A stretch of DNA of 52,428 nt, taken from positions 1-52,428 of the forward strand of contig JACPWG010000194.1 of assembly GCA_016197205.1 (NCBI GenBank), read 5' to 3'. Each line of letters opens with the position of its first letter. The stretch's first letter is position 1. The notes beneath the pieces are model-generated. The model saw only the letters and a list, made by a program, of their open reading frames with translations. It was not told where the DNA came from and searched no databases. The translations under genes and the position numbers were made by a program. Positions 40,883 through 51,104 of the stretch are shown here, piece after piece. The stretch is from Planctomycetota bacterium. Lineage in GTDB: Bacteria; Planctomycetota; MHYJ01; WSZJ01; JACPWG01.

Positions 40883-41338
40883 CTACTCCTTCTCCATCTT
40901 CACCTCTACCCTCACCTCGTATTCCCCGCCTCGCCCGGTCGACAGCGTGGGGCGCAGCCCGGCGGTTGCCACCGTCGCTCGTCCCGTGCGATACCCCGGC
41001 CGTTCAACCTCGACTCGAAGCTCGTTCGGATAATACACCCGGCAGGGGTGAAAGAGATCATGGCGGTGGCACCCGCCGTACCCGTCCCGCAGCAGGGCCT
41101 CGCCTAAGGCGTTCACCGGACCCTGCAACCGAAGCGCCGTCCGCTCGTCGCCGAGCCTCGCCACACCGCCGTCGATCGGGGCGCCGGTCGACGCATCGCG
41201 CGCCTCGACCGTCACCTGGTAGGACTCCGATACGTGCATCACGTAGCTCTTCGCGCACCCGACGAGGGCGGACGCGCACGCAAAGACCGCGGCTGCCGTT
41301 CGGATCCAGGCCGCGAGGGTGTCGAGTTTCCGCCGCAT
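40883..41338 (-). CDS. Small lipoprotein with a carboxypeptidase-regulatory-like (beta-sandwich) domain
   Basis: A 151-residue protein. ATG 41338 is preferred because AGGAG lies eight bases upstream and a lipoprotein signal begins there, with lipobox ALVGC (C28). The mature part has VTVEARDASTGAPIDGGVARLGDE, typical of carboxypeptidase-regulatory or Big-like beta-sandwiches, then RLQGPVNALGEALL and a C-terminal VRVEVKMEKE. It has no catalytic motif. It is probably anchored in the envelope, with unknown function. Confidence 0.75.
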   Translation of the reverse strand: MRRKLDTLAAWIRTAAAVFACASALVGCAKSYVMHVSESYQVTVEARDASTGAPIDGGVARLGDERTALRLQGPVNALGEALLRDGYGGCHRHDLFHPCRVYYPNELRVEVERPGYRTGRATVATAGLRPTLSTGRGGEYEVRVEVKMEKE

Positions 41339-41689
41339 TTCCGTCTCCTGTTGATGGAGAGTGTCCGCATGGTTCAAACTGCCGCAAAAGTTCCGCACGA
41401 CCGACTGCGATGCCTCGCTTCGTGGGCACGGCAGCGCCGTGCCCCTACGGAATGCGGGCCATCGGCGAGTGTAAGGGCCCGTGCAAGAATTACTTCGCAT
41501 TTTCGCGCGTGACCAGGGCCTGGGGGCGCGGGCGTCCCCGCCGGCGCGAGTGGCCACCATGGTTCGGTTCGGGACGACGCGCTTCCTCGGGCGGTGTGCT
41601 GGACCGCCCGAGGGTATGTGAAGTCATTTCTGCGCGGGCGCTAACCCGGATTTCAACCCATGGGGTTCGAGCGCTGCCGTGCGCCGGCC
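41339..41689. repeat. Intergenic stretch with palindrome and ~164 bp terminal-inverted element
   Basis: Bases 41422-41450 are a GGGCACGGC/GCCGTGCCC palindrome like those at 4957 and 5044. Bases 41477-41640 are bounded by GCCCGTGCAAGAATTACTTC and the imperfect inverse of it, and contain a CCTGGGGGCGCGGGC core. No gene is evident. Confidence 0.65.
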
Positions 41690-43022
41690 TCACCGCGCCT
41701 CCAGGATCGCGGGCAAATCCGCGGCGTCCGCGCGCCGGTCCGGAGCGTAGTACTCGTAAGCCGATGCAGCCGGCACGGCCGCGCGGACCGGTAACTTCGC
41801 CTGCAGCCGGTAGGAGAAGTCGATCGGGCTGTCCTTCGAGAGCGCGCCCAAGTAGATCGTGATCTGCCGTCCGGTGAGGGTGAACCGCTCGATCGTCCGC
41901 CTCTGCACCAGCTCCTCGAAGTCGCCGGCCTCCGGCTCGAAGCCCGGCGGGATCCCAAGGTCCACGATCACCATGAAGGTCGGCCGTTCGTCGAGGTAGC
42001 GCACGGAAACGTCCGCACGCACCCGGTCGTCGGCGGCCACGGCGGTGCGGTCGAACTTCACCGAAAGCGCGAGCGGGGAACTCGGCGTCGCCGCCGCCGC
42101 CGTGCTCACCGCGTCCGTCGGGCATTTCGGCACGTAGGCGCGGCCGCACAACTGCCACGACAGCGTCGACTTTCCGTCCGGCTCCATCCTCACGACGTTT
42201 TTGCCCGCGCTTGCACGCCCGTTGAACGAGAGCTGCTGGAGAAAGTCCGTCTTCCCCTCCTCGAAGACCAGTTCGCCCGCGGCTTCGCCGTTCAAGGAGA
42301 CGCGCACGGCAACCCGCCCGCGCACGCCGCCGGCCCCGCCCTCGGCCGCAGCCAGGAGCGTCTTGATCGCGAGGATCGTGGCCTGGGTGGAGCCCCATGC
42401 CCCGTTCAGGTCCTTGGCACGCGTGATGGTGGCCAGGGCGCCGTCCACCAACTCCGGTTCGCGCGCGGCGCGGAGGAGCGCGTAGGCCGCCAGGCAGGTC
42501 GCCTCGGTCGAAGCGGCGCCGCCGACCGCGCCCGCAATGCCCGACATCGACGTGTCCCAGCCCACGCGTTCGCCGTCGCGCCGCGCCGCGCGGACTAACC
42601 GCTCGAGGGCTCGAAGCGTGTAGTCCTGGTCGCGATGGTAGGCGACGAACGCATTCGCGAGCAACGCGAGGGCGTAGGCGTCCTCTTGCTCCTCGGCGTG
42701 AGCGCGCAGGTAGGCGATCGCGCGCTCGGAGGCCCGGCCGCGGAAGCCCGCTTCCAAGAGCGACCAGGCCACGTAGGCCGTCGCCACGACCGGCCCGTCC
42801 GCCCCTTGCCGCCACGCGTGCGGGCAGCCGTCCACGGGGAACGATCCGTCCGCGGACTGCTGCTGCTCCAGCCATCGGGCCGTCCGCTCCAGGTGCGCGC
42901 GGTCCACGTCGTGGACCTTGGCCATGTCCGCCAGTTCCAGGAGCCCGTAGGCAGTCAGGAGCGGCTTGCCCGCGGGCTGACCGAACCAGTCGAAGCCGCC
43001 CGCCGCGACCTCGAATGACGCG
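41690..43022 (-). pseudogene. Alpha-2-macroglobulin-like C-terminal remnant
   Basis: About 444 codons without a credible start of their own. SFEVAAGGFDWFGQPAGKPLLTAYGLLELADMAKVHD matches the second half of the thioester domain of bacterial alpha-2-macroglobulins. Alpha/alpha-barrel repeats follow (YVAWSLLEAGF, TEATCLAAYALLRAA, WGSTQATILAIKTLLAA). The C-terminal receptor-binding-like domain contains MVIVDLGIPPGFEPEAGDFEELV and ends near YEYYAPDRRADAADLPAIL. A full family member is about 1500-1900 residues with an export signal and often a GCGEQ thioester; those parts are absent. The frame is out of register with the upstream ECF sigma segment, at about 43015-43024. Confidence 0.75.
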
Positions 43023-43433
43023 TCCCTCCGGCAGGACGGCCTGCCCATCCTTGAATGCCAGCTTGACGCGTGCGGCGGCGGGGGTGCCGTCCGGGTGCGT
43101 CGCGAGGACGAAGTATTCGTTTTCCACACCCTGCACGATCGCGGACTGGGAGGGCACGAGCAGGGCGCGGCCGGCGCTTTTGCGGAGGCAGTTGAGCGCG
43201 ATCGTGTAAAGCCAGGGCTTGAACTCGCGCGACGAGTCGAAGCCCGCCATGCCGCGATGGACCCGCAGGAACGTTTCCTGGAAGAGATCGTCGGCCGTGA
43301 CGGCCGAGACCGCGTGCCGCCGGAAAAACCGGTACAGCGGCTCTTGGTAGCGCCGGACCAGGGTAGAGAACATCCCCGCGTCCCCCTTTCGGCAGGCCAG
43401 CAACAGCTCGCGATCGGATGGCAGCTCGTCCAT
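43023..43433 (-). pseudogene. ECF sigma factor N-terminal fragment fused to an alpha-2-macroglobulin-like segment
   Basis: 137 codons from ATG 43433, with AGAGGG upstream. Residues about 14-88 are sigma70 region 2: EPLYRFFRRHAVSAVTADDLFQETFLRVHRGMAGFD, then FKPWLYTIALNCLRK. Region 4, the -35-binding helix-turn-helix, is missing. From about residue 100 the sequence changes to GVENEYFVLATHPDGTPAAARVKLAFKDG, which looks like a macroglobulin (MG) domain segment. A frameshift follows, into the frame of the alpha-2-macroglobulin remnant. The simplest reading is that deletion joined two neighbouring genes. A real fusion protein with a sequencing frameshift is the alternative. Confidence 0.7.
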
Positions 43434-43792
43434 GAACCCTCTCTGCCCTCAGTATCCCGCCTCCCCGCCTCCGGTTCGTTCGGCTTTGCAATTTTCGTTT
43501 CGATTTGTTAAATTGGGCGGCTCCGTACCGCTCCACGGAAGTCGGTGACCAATCGCCGAAGGCAAGTTCGGCCGCCCGCGAGGCGCGCGAACGAGGCGTA
43601 GCAGCGGAGAACTACGTCGAGCGAGCGCAACGCTTGCGCCCCGAAGCGCCGCAGCGCGAAGGGGGAGGTGGGCGGCCAAAATCGCCGAGAAAATTGGGTC
43701 ACCCAACGCTGTGGGGCGAGACTCAAGGGGTGGATGGCTTCCGAGGCGTGCGGCGCCTCGGGACAGCAGTCAGGACTTTCCTGGAGCCCGAC
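43434..43792. other. Intergenic stretch with MITE-like element
   Basis: Between the divergent ECF fragment and the hypothetical gene. An AT-richer patch (43490-43515) precedes the repeat at 43526-43719. A CGAGGC...GCCTCG hairpin is near 43742-43760. Confidence 0.5.
43526..43719 (+). repeat. MITE-like repeat, copy 2
   Basis: It starts TACCGCTCCACGGAAGTCGG like the copy at 19959-20157 and shares its inside in the same order and orientation. This includes AGTTCGGCCGCCCGCGAGGC, GAGAACTACGTCGAGCGAGC and GGGCGGCCAAAATCGCC. The right end has diverged and no longer forms a good inverse of the left end. Confidence 0.75.
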
Positions 43793-44407
43793 ATGCCCGT
43801 AACGGGCGCCTCCACGCTCGGCCAGATCGAGCAGGCCTACCCCTCAGCCCGCCTGGTCCTCTTCCTGCGCCACCGCGTCGAGAAATTCGAACCGGAGCAG
43901 CCCCTCGCTTCGGTTCTGGCAGCGCTGGGGCATGCGGACCCCGAGGCCGTCCTCGAGGAGATCTACAGCGTGCACCGTGCGCTGGAGAAGGACTACGCCG
44001 ACGGGAAGATGGAGGTCTGGCGTGCGCCGCTCAATCGCTTCCTCCGGCAGTACTGCGTCGAGGTGGCCCTCCTCTCCTCGAGCTTCACTCGCGCCACGAA
44101 CGAGGGCGTGGACCCCCTCCTGGTCGCCTCGCAGGTCGCGGTGCTGAAGCACGGCGGAGCACCGGCCGTGGACGCCGCCTACACCATCCGCTCCCAGCGG
44201 GAGAGGCTCTCGTTCGAACGCTGGCTCGAGGGGGAGCGGCGCGGCCGCCGCCTCTCCACGGTCGAAGAGATGCACGTCGTCGAGCGCTGGCAGTCCCAGC
44301 ACGCCGGCCCGCACAAGGACTGGTTGCTGCTCCAGCTCGAATTCTTCCTGCGCATGGAGTGGGAGCGGTTCTTCAAGCAGATCTTCGCGGAGGGCGCGAC
44401 CGCCTGA
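43793..44407 (+). CDS. Hypothetical protein
   Basis: A 204-residue protein from ATG 43793, with GGAG ten to seven bases upstream. The sequence is predicted helical and acidic/Arg-rich, with no signal peptide, membrane segment or metal motif. Visible landmarks are SARLVLFLRHRVEKFEPEQPL near the start and KDWLLLQLEFFLRMEWERFFKQIF at the end. I do not recognise a family. It is convergent with the FG-GAP gene and lies directly beside a MITE-like repeat, with no operon partner. Confidence 0.6.
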   Translation: MPVTGASTLGQIEQAYPSARLVLFLRHRVEKFEPEQPLASVLAALGHADPEAVLEEIYSVHRALEKDYADGKMEVWRAPLNRFLRQYCVEVALLSSSFTRATNEGVDPLLVASQVAVLKHGGAPAVDAAYTIRSQRERLSFERWLEGERRGRRLSTVEEMHVVERWQSQHAGPHKDWLLLQLEFFLRMEWERFFKQIFAEGATA

Positions 44408-44432
44408 CGCCAGCGACGCCCACCCGCCCGGC

Positions 44433-46361
<1,929 letters not shown>

Positions 46362-46373
46362 CCGCTGGGGTGC

Positions 46374-46425
46374 GCATTTCAAAATCCAAATTTCAAATTT
46401 CAAATTTCAACTCTCAATTCACTCG
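46374..46425. repeat. AAATTTC short tandem tract
   Basis: Consecutive AAATTTC-type heptamers occur in an otherwise GC-rich region, between the FG-GAP gene and the end of the AlkB-like gene. A sister tract is at 26829-26872. Confidence 0.7.
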
Positions 46426-47337
46426 GCCGAGCTCACGGGCAAAGAAGGGGGAGGAAGCTGCCAGCGTGGTCATGTAGCGGCGAATGTCCTCGCGGGCGTC
46501 GGCGGGGAGGGAGGCGTAGGGCAAAATGTCCGCCTCAGGTACATACCGTAGAGTGAAATTGACGCGGCGTGTCTCGAAGTCCGGGAGGTGGAGATCGAAG
46601 CGGGCGCCGGCGCGCCTGTCGACCCGTTGCACCCGGTGAAGAGCCTGTCGCTTGAGGAGGTCGCCGCCGAAGAGGAGGAGCGACCCGTCGTCGAGCCATT
46701 GCTGGACGAGGACGGCGGCGCCGGGCGGCCCCTTGCCGGCGCCGGGACGCGGCGAGCCGTGCCCGCGTCCGCCGCCGCCGCCGCGGCCGACGAACTGGAA
46801 CAGCGCGCGCTCACCGAGGGAAATGGACGCGATCGGGCCCGGTTCGAAGTCGCGGTGGTCGCCGACGCGCGCGCAGTCGACCCGCTTGCCGTCCTCGAGG
46901 CGGTCCCCGTAAAAGTTGACGAGGCAGGTATTGAGCCGCCAGTCCGCCGGCAGGTCCGGCCCTCGAAACATGCCGCGCGCCCGTGTTTCGATCTTCGCCA
47001 CCATGCGCGCCAGCGGCGCCGGGAAGGGCTCGGCGCGTACGCAACGATCGTGCGCGGCATGCGGCGGCCGGTAGTAGTCGAGGCAGGCGAATTGCCAGCT
47101 CCCAAGCCAGTAGACGGGACGCAGCAGGCGCCGCGGGCCCGCCTCGGTCGCGGGGCGGTTGCGCTCCGAGTACCGGTCTTCCCAGATCGGGCGGATCCCC
47201 GCGAGCCATGCCAGGAGAGCGGAGCGATCGGCAGGGCCCACGAAGTCCTGCTGATACCACAAGCCGGGGACGCGCCGGGGGGGACTCGGGCGCTCCTGCG
47301 GTCGATACCCGCCCCTTGGGCCGCCGGGAGGTCTCAT
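46414..47337 (-). CDS. AlkB-like 2-oxoglutarate/Fe(II) dioxygenase
   Basis: A 307-residue protein from ATG 47337, with GGAG about seven bases upstream. The double-stranded beta-helix signature is clear: NTCLVNFYGD, then iron ligands H161 and D163 in GDHRDFEPGPIASISLGERALFQF. The distal ligand is H234 in LHRVQRV, and R264 in RVNFTLR binds 2-oxoglutarate. This spacing is typical of AlkB-type demethylases that repair alkylated nucleic acids, though some act on proteins or small molecules. A Gly/Pro-rich insert (residues 184-208) lies between the strands. It is probably the first gene of a pair with the FG-GAP gene, although a functional link is not obvious. Confidence 0.88.
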   Translation of the reverse strand: MRPPGGPRGGYRPQERPSPPRRVPGLWYQQDFVGPADRSALLAWLAGIRPIWEDRYSERNRPATEAGPRRLLRPVYWLGSWQFACLDYYRPPHAAHDRCVRAEPFPAPLARMVAKIETRARGMFRGPDLPADWRLNTCLVNFYGDRLEDGKRVDCARVGDHRDFEPGPIASISLGERALFQFVGRGGGGGRGHGSPRPGAGKGPPGAAVLVQQWLDDGSLLLFGGDLLKRQALHRVQRVDRRAGARFDLHLPDFETRRVNFTLRYVPEADILPYASLPADAREDIRRYMTTLAASSPFFARELGRVN

Positions 47338-47387
47338 GGTCGATCTCCGTTCGAGGTCTCGCGTGCTCCATCTGTGCCCGGGGCGCA

Positions 47388-47416
47388 AAGGTATCCGAAC
47401 GGCGAACGATCGTCAA
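47388..47416 (-). promoter_or_regulatory. Weak putative promoter for AlkB-like gene
   Basis: On the minus strand this reads TTGACG (47416-47411), a 17-base spacer and TACCTT (47393-47388). The -35 is good and the -10 poor (3 of 6). Confidence 0.3.
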
Positions 47417-47504
47417 GAGCAGGAGCATCGGGTGTCTCGTTTTCGAAGTTCAGGCAGATTTCCTGGGGGCGCGGGCCAGGGGGCCGCGCCTCCAGGAGCC
47501 TGGA

Positions 47505-47850
47505 GGTCGGCCCTTCCAAGGTGGAAAGGCGACCACGCCCCTTGTGACACGGAACCGCAAAGGTCGGGTGCGGAAAAAGGCCAACTTCCCGCGGTTATCC
47601 TCCGCCGGCCACGAGTTCTTGTGGTGCAGGGCTTCCGCCCAGCACCGACGTGGCGACTCGTCTGGAAGTCGCCGAGCCCATGGTGTGCGGGGGCTGCCAG
47701 AGGAGAGCGGGAAGAGGTGTCGGAGCATCAGTGCGCGAGCGGGTGCAGGGCGGAAGCCCTGCACCACAATGGGGACTCAAGCCGCAGGGCCAAGTGAATA
47801 GGCCACTTGCGGCCGACAACGGGGCGGGGCCACCACCTGGAAAGGGCCGG
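47505..47850 (-). repeat. MITE-like dispersed repeat, copy 2
   Basis: The left end GGTCGGCCCTTCCAAGGTGG and the reverse complement of the right end, GGCCGGCCCTTTCCAGGTGG, form ~20-bp terminal inverted repeats. The two inner palindromes (47621-47646 and 47742-47767) face each other as in copy 1. Subterminal blocks CCGGCCACGAG and CTGCGGCTTGAGTCC (reverse complement) are also shared. Length is 346 bp against 343 bp for copy 1 at 9852-10194. Confidence 0.8.
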
Positions 47851-48125
47851 CCTGGAGGTCTGAGTCTCCGCGATTTTTTTTGCGCGGGCGCAGACCGCGG
47901 GGACGACCCCTTCCGAGATGGATCAACGGGGGACTCGCGTCGCCGCCGTGTGCGCGGGCATGGACGAAATGCCCAGCCCCGAACGAGCACTTCCTGCTGG
48001 CAACTTCCCGGCCGAGAGTGTATCCTACGCATCGCCTCACCGGGTCGCGCGGCTCCCCGAGCCAGCGACCCTCTCTTCGGAGCGGCTGGAGGCGTTATCG
48101 GACGGTGCGAGAAGGAGGGTCCGGC

Positions 48126-49388
48126 ATGAATCAGGGCGGCGGCCCGACGCGGGGCCAAGGGGGCAAGCGTTCCCGCACGGGCGGCGTTCGAAAGGAGCGG
48201 CGGCTCGCTCGTGGGCTGGAGGCCGATGGCGCGGCCGCGAGACCCGGCAGCCTCGGCTGGCCCGCTACCCCCACCTCCGCGCTCGAAGGCGTCTTCCTCC
48301 CCGACGATTGGCGCGAGGCCGCACGGGTCGTCCTCACCGTAGCGCGCCGCGAGGTCGGCAAGGTCTGGTGCGTGCAGTACACCCTCGGCCTGCACGGCCG
48401 CGGGCTCACCGAGGCCCTGCGCCTCCCCGCCTACTCCGCCTCCGAATTCTCCCTCCTGGGCGCGAGCCGCTGTCTCGGCGCTTCCCGCCCGCTGATCGCG
48501 ATCCCGCTCGAAGTCGCGCAACAGCTCGTGTGGGGCGGCCTCGAGGCCGCGCGCCGACGCGGCGTCCCCCCCTCTGAAGACATCGCCGCGCTCTGCGGGT
48601 TCGTCGGCCCCGCCCTGCCGCAGGCGGAGCTCGACCCCACTTATTACCCGGCCCCGGCCCCGACGCACACCCCCCACCTCGCGCCGCCCGCGACCTCGTC
48701 CGCTCCGTCGTTGGAGCCCGCGGTCGCCGTCCCGCGGCCGGCGGCCTCGGGGGCGGCCGAACCCTCCGCGCAGGCCTATCTCCCCGTGCCCGGCGCGTCC
48801 GAGTTCGCTCCGGTCCCGCCGCAGGCGGCCCCCTCCGCCCCGGCCACCGCGCCCGCGCCCCCTCCGGGTCGACTCGACCCCGCCGAGGTCCCGGCCGTGC
48901 CCCACGACGAAGCGCTGTACACCGAGGTCCGGTCGATCCGGGAATTCGCGCAGGCGGGAGGCGGACGCGTCGAGAAGTGGCGACGCGGCCAGTCCGCGCG
49001 CCTCTTCATGCCCGAGCCGCTGGAGGAGGACGCCGCCCTCCTCGTCGCCTATCCCGGCAAGCCCCTGCCCGCGATGGCGTCGAGCTGCTCCTACGCCCAT
49101 GCCGACCTCCCGTGGGTCGCCGCTGCGCTCAGGGAATGGATGTCTCTCGAGACCCTCGACGAAACCCGCGACCTCGTGCGCCTGCGGTGGGTCCGCGGCG
49201 ACGCCGGAAGGCCCGCGGACCCCGACGCCCGCTGGGAGTCGACACGCGAGGCGCTCGGGGAACTGACCCTCACGCCCGACACGCTGACCGTCGAGTGCGG
49301 AGGCCGCGAAGACCTCTACACGGCTCGGGTCTGGATCGAAAACGCCATCCCCGGTCTCGCCCCGCGCGTGCTCCAGCCCGCGGGCTGA
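48126..49388 (+). CDS. Hypothetical two-block protein with Pro/Ala-rich linker
   Basis: A 420-residue protein from ATG 48126, with AAGGAGGG seven bases upstream. Residues 1-45 are basic. Residues about 50-165 are a first folded block (FLPDDWREAARVVLTVARREVG, GLHGRGLTEALRLPAYSASEFSLLGA). Residues about 175-260 are a Pro/Ala-rich linker, and about 265-415 a second block. That block ends ALGELTLTPDTLTVECGGREDLYTARVWIENAIPG, which resembles in style the L-T-L-...-L-x-V-E-C-x-S-x-x-R segment of proteins that count or compare residues in SEC-C-containing families. I cannot place it securely. No signal peptide or membrane segment is seen. Function is unknown. Confidence 0.65.
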   Translation: MNQGGGPTRGQGGKRSRTGGVRKERRLARGLEADGAAARPGSLGWPATPTSALEGVFLPDDWREAARVVLTVARREVGKVWCVQYTLGLHGRGLTEALRLPAYSASEFSLLGASRCLGASRPLIAIPLEVAQQLVWGGLEAARRRGVPPSEDIAALCGFVGPALPQAELDPTYYPAPAPTHTPHLAPPATSSAPSLEPAVAVPRPAASGAAEPSAQAYLPVPGASEFAPVPPQAAPSAPATAPAPPPGRLDPAEVPAVPHDEALYTEVRSIREFAQAGGGRVEKWRRGQSARLFMPEPLEEDAALLVAYPGKPLPAMASSCSYAHADLPWVAAALREWMSLETLDETRDLVRLRWVRGDAGRPADPDARWESTREALGELTLTPDTLTVECGGREDLYTARVWIENAIPGLAPRVLQPAG

Positions 49389-49412
49389 TGCGTCCGCGCC
49401 GCGCCGGCGCGT

Positions 49413-51104
49413 TCACCACGGGACCCGCCCCAGGTCGTAGACGCGGATGCTCCCTCCGCGCCGCGCCAGCGTCCGGGCCGCGGCCCGCGATGCCTCAAAG
49501 GTGCCGGCCCGGCCGAACATCGCCAGTTCAAAGGCGAAGTAGGGTGTTCGCCCGATCGGATGCTCGAACTCCGCGGCCGGCCCGGCCGCCTCGAGCCGCT
49601 CGAGCAGCGCCGGGAAATACTCCGGCACGACGAAGTGCGTCACGAGCGCCGGCGTGACCACCAGGTAGCGCACCCCGTCGCGCACCTGCCGCCGCAGCCC
49701 TTCGAGCGTGGGCGGAAGCCGCGCGCACCCGGCCCCCGGCGGATCATAGTAGTACGCGAGCCCCGCGTCTTCGCAGAGGTAGCGTTCTTCCGCGCCGGCC
49801 GCCGCCCGGCTCTCCCGCAGGAACGCGAACGCCCGCGCCGCGCCCGAGCCGTCGGGCTCGATCCCCCCTCGGCCCGAAAGGCCCGACGCGAGGATCGCCG
49901 CCGCCGCCGCCGCCGGCAGCGCGCGCAGCCAGTCCTCGCCGTCGCCCTGCCGCCTCGACGAAAGCCCCCGGACCGCCGCGCCCGCGGCCAGCGCCACGAA
50001 CGGCATGGCCTGCCCCAGGTAGCGTACGCACTGTTCTTGCGTCCGCAGCAGGAAGAACCCCACGATCCAGACCAGCGGCAGCGCCAGGTACGCCGCCGCG
50101 GCCCGGCCCGCGCGCACCTCCCGCAGCAGGCCCGCGGCGGCCAGGAGGACCACCGGCAGGCCCACGAAGGCGCCGCTGTAAAAAAAGAGCGCTCCGCATT
50201 CGCCGACGCCGAGGTCGCGTACGCCCTGGCCGGTGACGTAGTCCCCGAGCCGCGTGAAATACGTCTGCTCGCCGGTGTGGATCGGCCGGCGCAAGAGCCA
50301 GAACCCGGCCTGAAACACGGCCTCCCAGCCCAGAATCGGGAGGAGCATCCCGACGGAGAGCCAGAAAAGGCCCCGCAGCCGCATCCCCACGAGCGGACCG
50401 GCCCCGCGGGCGACGCACGCGGCATAGACGGACCCGACGATGGGCGCCGCGACCACCACCCGGTAGTTCGCGGTGAAGCAGAGCCCCGTCGCGAGGCCCG
50501 CCGCGAACAGACGGAGCAGGGCTCTCCGCGCGGACGTCGCACGCGTACCCGCATGCGCGAGGGTCACGGCCGCGAGCAGGAAGAACGTGCTGTCCGCCTC
50601 GGCCAGCGACCCCCTGGAAACCGCGACGTGCAGCGGGGAGACTGCCAGCACCAGCACGGCGAGGAGCGCACCCTCGTCTCCGAGCAGGGCGCGTCCGAAA
50701 AAAAAGACGAGTATGAGCGTCGCCACCGCGAACGCGCAGCCTTCCGCGTGCCCCGCCCAATCGACGTCCCCGACCGCGAGCAGGCAGAGCGCCACGAGCA
50801 GACAGTGGGTGTTCTTGTGCCACTTCGGAAACCTTCCGCGGGCGGTTGCCTCCTCCATGCGCGCCCGCAAGTCGCGCGCCTCCTCGCTCTCGGGCCCGCC
50901 TCCGAAGCGCAGCAGCCGGCCGTACCGGGCGGCCGCGGGCAGGGACCGCAGCGCCCCCGCCAGGAATCTCGCCTCGCTGAGGTAAACCCCCTCATCGTAG
51001 AAGGCCAGGCCGCGCTCGGTCACCCCCCATGCGCGAAGCCCGAGCCCCAGCGCGACGATGAGCGCGCCGACGGCGAGCGATCTCTTCGATTCAAACTGGA
51101 GCAT
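49413..51104 (-). CDS. ArnT/PMT-like glycosyltransferase, membrane
   Basis: A 563-residue polytopic protein from ATG 51104. The first periplasmic loop has GLAFYDEGVYLSEARFL, with the acidic DEG characteristic of GT-C fold transferases. About 10-11 hydrophobic helices follow and then a soluble ~170-residue C-terminal part (YLCEDAGLAYYYDPPGAG). Relative to the other two ArnT-like proteins in the window it has a longer loop after helix 1 (GGPESEEARDLRARMEEA) and no KPP motif. Donor and acceptor are unknown. It has its own promoter and is convergent with the 48126 gene. Confidence 0.8.
   Translation of the reverse strand: MLQFESKRSLAVGALIVALGLGLRAWGVTERGLAFYDEGVYLSEARFLAGALRSLPAAARYGRLLRFGGGPESEEARDLRARMEEATARGRFPKWHKNTHCLLVALCLLAVGDVDWAGHAEGCAFAVATLILVFFFGRALLGDEGALLAVLVLAVSPLHVAVSRGSLAEADSTFFLLAAVTLAHAGTRATSARRALLRLFAAGLATGLCFTANYRVVVAAPIVGSVYAACVARGAGPLVGMRLRGLFWLSVGMLLPILGWEAVFQAGFWLLRRPIHTGEQTYFTRLGDYVTGQGVRDLGVGECGALFFYSGAFVGLPVVLLAAAGLLREVRAGRAAAAYLALPLVWIVGFFLLRTQEQCVRYLGQAMPFVALAAGAAVRGLSSRRQGDGEDWLRALPAAAAAAILASGLSGRGGIEPDGSGAARAFAFLRESRAAAGAEERYLCEDAGLAYYYDPPGAGCARLPPTLEGLRRQVRDGVRYLVVTPALVTHFVVPEYFPALLERLEAAGPAAEFEHPIGRTPYFAFELAMFGRAGTFEASRAAARTLARRGGSIRVYDLGRVPW

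Larger units (their letters stand above)
47338..48125. other. Intergenic stretch holding MITE-like element copy 2
   Basis: Bases 47388-47416 are a weak promoter candidate for the AlkB-like gene. Bases 47461-47500 contain a CCTGGGGGCGCGGGCC palindrome. Bases 47505-47850 are the large repeat. The remainder, to 48125, is the leader of the next gene and has no defined feature apart from a T-run near 47874-47880 and AAGGAGGG before the start. Confidence 0.55.

Noticed and set aside
43129..43433. The ECF segment as a complete functional sigma factor
   Set aside because: Region 2 is intact but region 4, needed for -35 recognition, is absent and replaced by macroglobulin-like sequence.
47595..49100. 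A 501-residue minus-strand frame opposite the 48126 gene
   Set aside because: It is Arg/Gly-rich, spans the MITE-like repeat and has no domain. The plus-strand gene has a strong ribosome binding site and amino-acid usage like a real protein.
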